Assembly: GCA_017650505.1 (NCBI GenBank)
Contig: JAGCET010000028.1
Location: 1-8,386, forward strand
DNA length: 8,386 bases
Source: Alphaproteobacteria bacterium
GTDB lineage: Bacteria > Pseudomonadota > Alphaproteobacteria > Rs-D84
Direction of reading: 5' to 3'
The notes under the pieces are model-generated. The model worked only from the letters and a program-made list of their open reading frames with translations. It made no database searches and had not been told where the DNA came from. The position numbers were made by a program, and so were the translations under genes. This document shows, piece by piece, positions 1 to 6,452 of the stretch (positions are counted from its first letter, which is position 1; every line of letters begins with the position of its first letter).

Positions 1-2793
1 ACCGTTTTCTCCATCTTGAAGTGTCAATCTACACCCGGTGGCCGGAACAGTTTCACCATTATAAGCCACGGCGGGTATCAAAAACGTAGAACCAATGCTT
101 AAGTTCGAGTATGTTTTCACGTTTCCAGTTATCTGATACATATTTGAACCAGTATACCCACTGTTGGATAATTCTAAATATACATCGTTGCTTGGTTTGC
201 ACTGAAATACAGCACGATATGCGCCGATGCAATTTGGAACAAAGGTTATCGGGGTGGCCTCGCCATACGTGATACCGCCGGCGATAGAATGCGGGAAAGA
301 AACCTGCAATACCGCCGGGGATGTTTGATCGGGCAACCATATACTCCACCCATCCTGTATGCTGCCGGTGCTGCACGCGGTTACACCAGTACACTTAGTC
401 GTCAACTGATTTTCATTGTAAGATAGTGTCTGATTGTAAGTTAGTGCGTTGCCCAGTGGTCGCGGGTTGTCGCTTGAGTTGCATTTTACCTGAACCTCAT
501 ATGTTTTTTGTTCACACGTGCCATTATTATCCACATAACCGTTCGCGGTATCACAATCCCAGTGCGGATACAGCTCCGCATCAACCTTGGTAAACTCTGT
601 TGTTGGTTTGGTTTCACCGTTAATCGTAACAGTACTGGTAAAGTGCCCCTGGGCATCGATAATTTTCACTGGATTATCACAACTATTGCTGTTGTTTGGG
701 CACCAATAATAACCGCTGAAAATATACCCGGCGCCACGTGATGGAACGGCAGACAACCCAGAAGAAACCAGTCCAGTAAATGAATGTGGGGTAAAGACCG
801 GTGTTTCAACGGTCGGGGTATAACCAGTATAGAAACCTTCTTTGTAATCCAAATGAAGCGTTGTACTCTGATTCGGCAATAGAGCAGTGGCATTCCCAAC
901 ATTAGTGGTATTAAGTGTCACCACAATATCCGCATAGTCCCATTCCGCCGTCAATGTTACATTGCGCGCCCACGGCCACAGATTACAACCTGCACCTGGA
1001 TTCCAAGTGTTTGGGGTTATAGTATTATTCATTGTTGATAAATTGCAAGTTGTGTTACCGTTTGTTGCCGGTGAACCTTTACCATATTCATTTGGTTTCA
1101 ACAACCATGCATCATCACTGGTGGTGCCATTCACCCAACCGCCTTGTTTGGTAAGTACTTGTGAACCGCTATTTGCGCGCCATCCCGTAAAGACCGCGGT
1201 CTTATCGCTGTATGTTGGGGGTATGCAACAACCATTTCCTGGTTCGTTATTATTCCCCTGGCCAACAACATAATATTGATGTTGAGTGTGAGTTAACGTG
1301 GCGGTACTACACAGCCCCCCACCATTTGGATACGGTTTCGCCGGCATTGGACGATTACGTTCATCCACATACATAGTGCCCCTATAATGTGAAGGACTAG
1401 AACTAACAGCCCAACTACCATTAGAAGGCCGTTGGTACTCAGTAGGATACTCTTCTGGAGGAATCCCCTGAACATTTCCACCTTCATCAAAGTTACCGCA
1501 TTCATAGTCAATACTTGGTACTTTACAGGAACCACGCAAGTTAGCATCGGCATCTTCGGGACAAAGATACCGCATAGTATAGCCATCCATACTTCTTCTA
1601 CAAAAATCACTACCAAGTTCATTGGAACCAATTATGGAATAAACGGAGGGGCTATCATCTTTAAGCGATTCTTCGCACCATTTTTCATTTTTCTGCCCAG
1701 TAGCATAATAGTGATTTTCATCATAGTAATAATATGGTGATTTGCAGATATCGCCGATATTGGTTTTTAATGGAATTTCTGAACCATATACGATATCTGT
1801 TGCACCCTGGCCATTTGCATTTTTATATTTGGTGATAGAAGTTGTGCCACCACCAACAAAGGGCGACCTGGAATATGGGAGACATTTAAATGTCACCTGG
1901 TGCGGTGCCCACATTGCGGTAAGTTTAATATCATTTTTACCGGTGTATGCGGTTGCCAATGTGCTTGGAACTGTCCCACCAATATCATCATCCCATTCAG
2001 GATCGGTGTCAGAGGTATTAACAGCGGTTATCGTGTGTGCCCCCATAACGCTAGGGTCATCAAACCCCTGGGGCAGGTATCGCGTAATATAACAATTAGT
2101 GGTACCACCAGAATAACATGCCCAACCATCAAAATACTTGCCACTTGATGGTGCACTAAAAGTATTCGCCGGTAAAATCTGACATCCCGGGGAACCTTCG
2201 GCGCCATAAATACATTCTGTGGGTTCGTGTGTGCCGGTACCACGCCCAGGGTCCCAGGTTATGTTTAACTTGGTTTTTGCATTAACACCGCGCCACCAGG
2301 CATAAGCATCATAAGTGTTTGAAGTGGTAAAAGATGGATCGTTTAAAAAACCCCATGTATCGGTTTCATTTTGTTTGGCCTTTATTGGGTAAGTACTACG
2401 ATGTCGATAACCAAGAAAAGTTTCTTCTTCGCAATTTTGACCGTTACCATCACACGCCTTTTTTACAGGTATTTCAACCTCGTTAGTCGTAGGATTATTT
2501 TTATACAATCTGATGTCGGCATTGGCTATATTATACGAAGCAGGACAATTTTGTTGATCGGATTGATAGCACTCGGGTTCATTTTCACTGGGGTAAGAAT
2601 GGGCGATTTTATACCATTTCTGTCCATTACCATCTTTACATGCACACCATTTCCCAGTATAAACGGGGCTAAATTCATGTGCTTCGGCCAAATTCATGTT
2701 CGGTTTAAATTTAAAACTATCATAAACAGGTGCACCAACCGCACTGGTTATATAAAAAACGCCTAAAACCCACAGAAACCGCGGAATTTTCAT
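1..2793 (-). CDS. Large secreted cysteine-rich protein with InlB/Listeria-Bacteroides-type repeats (partial, C-terminus beyond left edge)
   Basis: The frame is open from the ATG at 2793 to base 1 (931 codons, no stop), so the C-terminus is missing. Residues 1-20 look like a Sec signal peptide (MKIPR, then a hydrophobic stretch ending TSAVG before APVYD). The rest is polar, rich in Asn, Thr, Gly, Trp and Tyr, with about 32 cysteines, often paired a few residues apart (KACDGNGQNC at 121). Repeat-like units open with a strand such as LNITWDPGRGTG (176), carry an F-x-GW core (FDGWACYSG 221; FTGWRANSG 535; FSGYYWC 692) and close with LTAMW (292), LTAEW (613) or ELYPHW (740). This matches the beta-grasp pattern of InlB B / Flg_new (PF09479) repeats by eye. 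A C-x5-Y-x6-C motif (747-760) separates units. The start is supported by a GGGAG Shine-Dalgarno at 2799-2803. An adhesin or surface role is inferred from the family; the ligand is unknown and no enzymatic motif was seen. Confidence 0.8.
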   Translation of the reverse strand, partial: MKIPRFLWVLGVFYITSAVGAPVYDSFKFKPNMNLAEAHEFSPVYTGKWCACKDGNGQKWYKIAHSYPSENEPECYQSDQQNCPASYNIANADIRLYKNNPTTNEVEIPVKKACDGNGQNCEEETFLGYRHRSTYPIKAKQNETDTWGFLNDPSFTTSNTYDAYAWWRGVNAKTKLNITWDPGRGTGTHEPTECIYGAEGSPGCQILPANTFSAPSSGKYFDGWACYSGGTTNCYITRYLPQGFDDPSVMGAHTITAVNTSDTDPEWDDDIGGTVPSTLATAYTGKNDIKLTAMWAPHQVTFKCLPYSRSPFVGGGTTSITKYKNANGQGATDIVYGSEIPLKTNIGDICKSPYYYYDENHYYATGQKNEKWCEESLKDDSPSVYSIIGSNELGSDFCRRSMDGYTMRYLCPEDADANLRGSCKVPSIDYECGNFDEGGNVQGIPPEEYPTEYQRPSNGSWAVSSSPSHYRGTMYVDERNRPMPAKPYPNGGGLCSTATLTHTQHQYYVVGQGNNNEPGNGCCIPPTYSDKTAVFTGWRANSGSQVLTKQGGWVNGTTSDDAWLLKPNEYGKGSPATNGNTTCNLSTMNNTITPNTWNPGAGCNLWPWARNVTLTAEWDYADIVVTLNTTNVGNATALLPNQSTTLHLDYKEGFYTGYTPTVETPVFTPHSFTGLVSSGLSAVPSRGAGYIFSGYYWCPNNSNSCDNPVKIIDAQGHFTSTVTINGETKPTTEFTKVDAELYPHWDCDTANGYVDNNGTCEQKTYEVQVKCNSSDNPRPLGNALTYNQTLSYNENQLTTKCTGVTACSTGSIQDGWSIWLPDQTSPAVLQVSFPHSIAGGITYGEATPITFVPNCIGAYRAVFQCKPSNDVYLELSNSGYTGSNMYQITGNVKTYSNLSIGSTFLIPAVAYNGETVPATGCRLTLQDGENG

Positions 2794-2798
2794 TTTTT

Positions 2799-2861
2799 CT
2801 CCCTTTCTTTCGTATCAGTGTAGAAAATTTTTATATACTAACGCAAGTAAAAAATTTACTT
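2799..2861 (-). promoter_or_regulatory. Leader of the exoprotein gene: Shine-Dalgarno, AT-rich promoter-like tract and a 17-bp palindrome
   Basis: GGGAG (2803-2799 on the minus strand) lies 5 nt before the ATG and is the clearest ribosome binding site in the window. Upstream, TATATA (2837-2832) could be a -10 box, but no good -35 lies at 16-18 nt from it. Just behind it, 2845-2861 reads AAGTAAA-AAA-TTTACTT on the plus strand, a perfect 7-bp inverted repeat around 3 nt. Its place at the -35 side of the putative -10 would suit a repressor operator. The promoter assignment is weak; the Shine-Dalgarno is firm. Confidence 0.4.
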
Positions 2862-3043
2862 AGTGGTTAGTCTGTCACGACTGCGGCGCGGTCATGCCAC
2901 GACGGGTGTTAGTGCAGGCACATTTGTGGCATATAATTTCCCTTTCCGTCGGAAAGGGGTACGGCATAGCACGCCGGGGGCAGGGGGCGATTATGTCAAC
3001 AAAGCCTAGGGTGTTATTTGTGGCCCACTTGCACTAACCACTA
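2861..3043. ncRNA. Unidentified structured element bounded by an 11-bp inverted repeat; candidate non-coding RNA or RNA switch
   Basis: TAGTGGTTAGT (2861-2871) is the exact reverse complement of 3033-3043. The loop of a perfect 8-bp hairpin, CCCTTTCC-GTC-GGAAAGGG (2940-2958), lies almost at the midpoint. Arms between them can pair: 2896-2902 with 3018-3024 (one G-U on the plus strand), 2916-2919 with 3004-3007, and 2923-2927 with 2999-3003. A small hairpin, CGGC/GCCG, sits at 2962-2976, followed by two G5 runs (2976-2980, 2983-2987). Competing pairs also exist: GTTAGTGCA (2908-2916) with 3030-3038, and TGCCAC (2895-2900) with 2926-2931. The long-hairpin shape recalls 6S RNA, but no family signature was recognised. 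It has no tmRNA tag frame or T-arm, no SRP GGAAGGAAGCAG-type loop and no RNase P GAGGAAAGTCC. The strand is undecided. It begins 4 nt past the smpB stop, so it may instead be the 3' structure of that operon. Confidence 0.35.
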
Positions 3044-3046
3044 TCA

Positions 3047-3514
3047 CTATCCCTTCATCAACCGGGCGCGGTCTTTTTCCCATTCGCGACGTTTTATCGT
3101 TTCGCGCTTGTCTGCGCGGTTTTTACCGAACCCGACACCCAACAGAACCTTTAACCGCCCGTGGTTGTTAAAATACAATTTTAATGGAAAAATTGTCGCG
3201 CCTTTTTCATTCAACTTGCCAATCAGGCGATTTATTTGTGCGCGATGCAATAATAATTGGCGCGGACGACGTTCGTCAAAGTTTATATATCGTGCCGCGG
3301 TCGGCAGGCGCTGAATTTCTATCCCGGCCAAGAACAAATTGCCGCCCCTGTGTTGCACAAAACCATCAACAATATTTACCAAACCATATCGCAATGATTT
3401 GATTTCTGCGCCGGTCAGGGCAATACCGGCCTCCACCGTGTCTTCAACAGTGTAATTGAACCGCGCTTTGCGGTTTTCAGATACGGCACCAAATTTTATC
3501 ATATTCCGTGGCAT
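3047..3514 (-). CDS. smpB: SsrA-binding protein SmpB
   Basis: This 155-residue protein has the usual SmpB length. SmpB binds the tRNA-like part of tmRNA and delivers it to stalled ribosomes for trans-translation in the cytoplasm. Family signatures run in order: VSENRKARFNY (11-21), AGIALTGAEIKSLR (29-42), RQLLLHR (85-91), GATIFPLKLYF (105-115), LLGVGFGKNRADKRET (124-139), and the basic C-terminal tail KRREWEKDRARLMK (141-154), which enters the mRNA channel. It is the last gene of the dacA operon; its ATG lies 2 nt after the tatD stop with no Shine-Dalgarno, so translation probably depends on coupling to tatD. Three stop codons follow in frame (TAG TGA TAG, 3049-3041). No ssrA gene is visible in the window. 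Identity is very secure. Confidence 0.97.
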   Translation of the reverse strand: MPRNMIKFGAVSENRKARFNYTVEDTVEAGIALTGAEIKSLRYGLVNIVDGFVQHRGGNLFLAGIEIQRLPTAARYINFDERRPRQLLLHRAQINRLIGKLNEKGATIFPLKLYFNNHGRLKVLLGVGFGKNRADKRETIKRREWEKDRARLMKG

Positions 3515-3516
3515 GG

Positions 3517-4281
3517 CTATAACTTTATTTTCGGATATAATTGTTTTACATTCTCTAACATTATATCAGACAATTTTTCAAAAGAAACATTTTTTATTTC
3601 GGACAAAACGCGCGCTGTCTCGGTCACAAACGCGGGTTCGCATACGTGGCCACGGTGTGGAACGGGTGCGCAATACGGGCTGTCGGTTTCTACAACCAAC
3701 CGGTCAAGGGGAATTTTCGCAAATGTTTCGCGGATTTCGCCCGCATTTTTGAACGTTAAAATGCCACTTGCCGAAAAGTAAAATCCGTGGTCCAACATTT
3801 TCTTTGCCAAATCATAACTGGATGTGAAACAGTGCATAACGCCGCGCACATTTGGGAATTTATTCATTATGTCCGCCGTGTCTTGTTCGGCTTCCCGGGT
3901 GTGTATTGCCACGGGCAGATTTACGCGATGTGCCATTTCTAACTGTGCCATAAATAATTCAATTTGCGCATCCCGCGTGTCCGCGCCCATTTCATGATAG
4001 TCCAACCCAATTTCACCAACACCCAATACACGCGGGTGCGCCAAGATTTCATCGGTAATATACATTTCCGGGTTCGCACCAATGTGTTCCGGGTGAATCC
4101 CGATTGTCGCAAAGACATTATCATACGTTTCCGCCAATTTTATCGCGCCCGGAATATCTTCGGGATCGGCGGTTGGACAAATTATAACACCTACACCCGC
4201 CACGACCGCACGGCGAATTACCGTGTCTACGCCAGCCGGGTCAATATCATAGGTTAAATGACAATGAGTATCTATAAGCAT
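3517..4281 (-). CDS. tatD: TatD-family metal-dependent hydrolase (putative DNase)
   Basis: At 254 residues it is a full-length TatD/YcfH-type TIM-barrel hydrolase. Metal-binding residues visible in order are H6 and H8 (IDTHCHL), E90 (GEIGLDY), H127 (AIHTREA), H150 (MHCF) and D200 (ETDSPY). The family C-terminal signature appears as PVPHRGHVCEPAFV (207-220). Characterised homologues are Mg-dependent 3'-5' nucleases acting on DNA or RNA; despite its name the protein is not required for Tat export. The ATG overlaps the end of holB by 10 nt (ATGCTTATAG holds both start and stop), implying translational coupling, and GGAAA lies upstream. tatD near holB is a familiar alphaproteobacterial arrangement, although the metG usually between them is absent. 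The physiological substrate cannot be read from sequence. Confidence 0.93.
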   Translation of the reverse strand: MLIDTHCHLTYDIDPAGVDTVIRRAVVAGVGVIICPTADPEDIPGAIKLAETYDNVFATIGIHPEHIGANPEMYITDEILAHPRVLGVGEIGLDYHEMGADTRDAQIELFMAQLEMAHRVNLPVAIHTREAEQDTADIMNKFPNVRGVMHCFTSSYDLAKKMLDHGFYFSASGILTFKNAGEIRETFAKIPLDRLVVETDSPYCAPVPHRGHVCEPAFVTETARVLSEIKNVSFEKLSDIMLENVKQLYPKIKL

Positions 4282-5171
4282 TTTTTTATTTCCAATATAA
4301 TCTTAAATATCGCGATTTCCGGTTCCAAATTGACGCGGCCGACATCAGAAATTGCACGTGTCGCCATCGGATACAATTCCGCCAAACGAAAGTGCGCAAT
4401 CACGTCCAACAATATTCCATACAGTTCCGGGTACGGCGCAATTTCACGCGCAATCGCCATTGCATCCGCCGGGGTCGAATTTTTGCGCGTGACTAAATCA
4501 ACCAATTTTTGATATATCGCATCACCCCCCGATTGTTTCAGGTTTGCAATACGCCCAAAAGACCCGTTCGCCAATCGCAGTGTTTCATCGTCAATTACAT
4601 CTTCGGGCATAAACCGCGCGCACAGCCGCCGCAAATCAGAAATAGATAATGGCCGCATCTTTTCAACGCGCGCCCGCGACCGCACCGTGGGCAAAACATT
4701 CGACAATTGGTGCACAACTAATAAAAACAATGTCTTGGCCGGTGGTTCTTCCAGCAGTTTTAATATTGCGTTCGCCGCCGCCACGGTCAATTGGTCCACA
4801 GAATCTATCAACACAACACGCCATTCGCCCGACATAGACGACATCTGCATCTTTTCGATTGTCGCGCGCACGGTAAAGACCGAAATAGATTTTCCATCGG
4901 ATTTCACACGGCCGTCTTTATCCAAATTGCGGTCCATATCTATGATAAAGAAATCGCCGACATTGCCGTAAACCATCTTGGCGATTTTGTATGCTAATGT
5001 TGCCTTGCCAATACCACTTGGCCCGGTCAGCATCCATACCGGGTGCAACGGGTATCGATCGCGCGCCGCCCATGCATCCATAAATGCACGCAATGTTGCA
5101 TCATGACCGATTACAATATCATTATCCATCGGGTGCGGAAATTCATAAAGTGGTGTATTTTTCTTTGCCAT
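4272..5171 (-). CDS. holB: DNA polymerase III subunit delta' (clamp-loader AAA+ protein)
   Basis: This 299-residue protein has an AAA+ fold: P-loop-like GPSGIGKATLA (50-60), Walker-B-like VVLIDSVDQL (119-128), the family signature AAANAILKLLEEPP (131-144), and the sensor-1/SRC-type region LPTVRSRA (160-167). Delta' is the stator of the clamp loader that places the beta clamp on DNA; in characterised cases it does not hydrolyse ATP. The Lys-Ala pair in the P-loop is common in alphaproteobacterial delta'. Only two cysteines are visible (in LRRLCARF and the final KKCL), so the four-cysteine zinc module of E. coli delta' is missing, and the protein is shorter than E. coli delta' (about 334 residues). 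The C-terminal third is divergent. The ATG follows the dacA stop by 1 nt and overlaps tatD at its end. Confusion with DnaX is unlikely given the size and the absence of DnaX features. Confidence 0.9.
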   Translation of the reverse strand: MAKKNTPLYEFPHPMDNDIVIGHDATLRAFMDAWAARDRYPLHPVWMLTGPSGIGKATLAYKIAKMVYGNVGDFFIIDMDRNLDKDGRVKSDGKSISVFTVRATIEKMQMSSMSGEWRVVLIDSVDQLTVAAANAILKLLEEPPAKTLFLLVVHQLSNVLPTVRSRARVEKMRPLSISDLRRLCARFMPEDVIDDETLRLANGSFGRIANLKQSGGDAIYQKLVDLVTRKNSTPADAMAIAREIAPYPELYGILLDVIAHFRLAELYPMATRAISDVGRVNLEPEIAIFKIILEIKKCL

Positions 5172-5172
5172 T

Positions 5173-6351
5173 CTATTTCCCGAATATCATAACCTTAATA
5201 TTTTGCCACGCGCGGCCCAAGAACTGAATACGTTTCACATTTTCGCGTGCAACCAAATCGCCACGTGCAATAACTTTGCCGTTGTGTTCGGCAATAACCT
5301 GACCAACCACATCCCCCGCCCGAACAGGTGCCGCCACCGGGTCATTATACCGTGCCAAGACACGAATTCCCGACATACCATTTGACTTTTCCACGGTCAC
5401 CGCAAAATTCTTGGAAACCGATGTCATAACGGTATCGGCACGCCCATACCATACCGGAACCGTCACAACATCGTCGCCCGGCCGATAGAATACACGCGTG
5501 GTTGTTGTTGTAAATCCATGCGTCAACAGTTTCTTCATCTCGTTCGCCAACGCGTCGTGCCCGCGCCCCTTAAATCCATTTATAACCCCAATCAGACGGC
5601 GGCCACCTTGGGTTGCACTGGCCACCATACCATAACCACCACTGTCGGTGTGGCCGGTCTTTAGACCATCTGCGCCCGGCATTATAAACAGTAATTTATT
5701 ATAGTTCACCGTATGCGTCCGACCCCAATCGCGACACCAATCTGTCTTATAGTCGCCGAATTCAAACCGTTTGGTTGCAAACATCGGGTACAGTTCTGGA
5801 TAGTCAGAAATAATATGATACGCCAACGTTGCCAATTCCCGGCTTGTCATCAAATTGTCGGGGTGGGGCAGGCCACTTGCATTTCCAAAAGTTGATTGCG
5901 GCATACCAATTTCGCGCGCCTTGCGTGTCATATTCTGGGTAAAATTTTCCTCCGATCCGGCGATTTTTTCGGCCACAACCACGGACGCATCGCCACCCGA
6001 CAATACAATAAGCCCCAAAATCAAATCCCGCACAGAAACTTCTTGACCGGCGCTAAGGCAAATCTTGCTGGCCGGGTACCATTTGGGATCCTGGTAATCT
6101 GCATTTTTGCCAACGGGCACTTTATCGTCTAAACTCAACCGACCGGCGCGAACTTCATCGAACAAAACGGCCAACGTCATCAGTTTCAGCATAGACGACG
6201 GCGGCATCATTTCATCGGCGGCCTTGGCCACAATTTCTGTCCCCGAATCGAAATCAACAAGGAAAGCCGATTTAGCCTTGGTTTCGAACCCGGCAAACGC
6301 GGGCGCAATACACAAAGAACTTAATAAAATTGGTGTAAATATCTTCTTCAT
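5173..6351 (-). CDS. dacA: D-alanyl-D-alanine carboxypeptidase, peptidase S11 (PBP5/6 family)
   Basis: The enzyme removes the terminal D-Ala of peptidoglycan pentapeptides in the periplasm and so limits cross-linking. From the ATG at 6351 it has 392 residues: signal peptide 1-20 (MKKIFTPILL...APAFA), catalytic domain to about 280 with S53-M-L-K56 (SxxK) and K231-T-G (KTG), then a PBP5_C-type beta domain (about 290-375) and a short tail FLGRAWQNIKVMIFGK that could be a membrane-binding helix. The second motif reads S118-G-G120 (codons at 5992-6000) where the family has SxN. An ATG at 6390 would add 13 residues ahead of the signal peptide. The 6351 start is preferred because it sits directly at a signal peptide and 7 nt after an extended -10. 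It heads the holB-tatD-smpB operon and is divergent from the amidase gene. DacC or DacF would be equally good names; the family is secure. Confidence 0.92.
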   Translation of the reverse strand: MKKIFTPILLSSLCIAPAFAGFETKAKSAFLVDFDSGTEIVAKAADEMMPPSSMLKLMTLAVLFDEVRAGRLSLDDKVPVGKNADYQDPKWYPASKICLSAGQEVSVRDLILGLIVLSGGDASVVVAEKIAGSEENFTQNMTRKAREIGMPQSTFGNASGLPHPDNLMTSRELATLAYHIISDYPELYPMFATKRFEFGDYKTDWCRDWGRTHTVNYNKLLFIMPGADGLKTGHTDSGGYGMVASATQGGRRLIGVINGFKGRGHDALANEMKKLLTHGFTTTTTRVFYRPGDDVVTVPVWYGRADTVMTSVSKNFAVTVEKSNGMSGIRVLARYNDPVAAPVRAGDVVGQVIAEHNGKVIARGDLVARENVKRIQFLGRAWQNIKVMIFGK

Positions 6352-6358
6352 GCCAAAT

Positions 6359-6367
6359 ATAATACCA
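6359..6367 (-). promoter_or_regulatory. Extended -10 promoter for the dacA operon
   Basis: The minus strand reads TGGTATTAT (6367 to 6359): a TGn extension plus TATTAT, 5 of 6 matches to TATAAT. No strong -35 lies at 17 nt (GTGGAA), which extended -10 promoters tolerate. Only 7 nt separate the box from the ATG at 6351, so the transcript would start at or beside the A of ATG and be leaderless. This also argues against the upstream ATG at 6390. Confidence 0.5.
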
Positions 6368-6413
6368 GCAAGATTTTTTATTTCCACCATAAATTTGAAT
6401 AAAAAACTTTATT

Positions 6414-6442
6414 TTGAAACGCGACCTTTTTTCTGATATAAT
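6414..6442 (+). promoter_or_regulatory. Sigma-70-type promoter of the amidase gene
   Basis: TTGAAA (6414-6419), a 17-nt spacer and a consensus TATAAT (6437-6442) preceded by TGA (6434-6436), making an extended -10. This is one of the best promoter matches in the window. The predicted start near 6449 lies about 4 nt before the ATG at 6453, with no Shine-Dalgarno between, so the mRNA is probably leaderless or nearly so. Confidence 0.75.
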
Positions 6443-6452
6443 GTGAACCGTT

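Noticed and set aside
508..2766. Many plus-strand frames of about 70-130 codons
   Set aside because: All lie opposite the uninterrupted 931-codon exoprotein frame, which has a signal peptide and Shine-Dalgarno; these products look like chance translations.
1..2793. Recoded UGA (Trp) or a frameshifted exoprotein gene
   Set aside because: Reading every codon of the frame showed no TGA, TAG or TAA; Trp is encoded by TGG throughout.
2962..3011. G-quadruplex at the G-rich stretch
   Set aside because: There are two G5 runs close together, but the other G runs lie far off or are committed to the 2940-2958 hairpin; support is too thin.
2861..3043. A tmRNA (ssrA) gene, because it lies beside smpB
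   Set aside because: No tag reading frame ending in an Ala-Ala-type tail, no GGTTCGA T-arm and no tRNA-like acceptor end on either strand; the element is also shorter than known tmRNAs, including the two-piece alphaproteobacterial type.
2861..3043. A MITE or other small mobile element, because of terminal inverted repeats
   Set aside because: The flanking bases (TTACT on the left, TCACT on the right) are not a direct target duplication, and only one copy is in the window. Not excluded if further copies exist in the genome.
6352..6390. Longer DacA starting at the ATG at 6390
   Set aside because: It would put 13 residues before a complete signal peptide, has no Shine-Dalgarno, and lies upstream of the extended -10 at 6359-6367.
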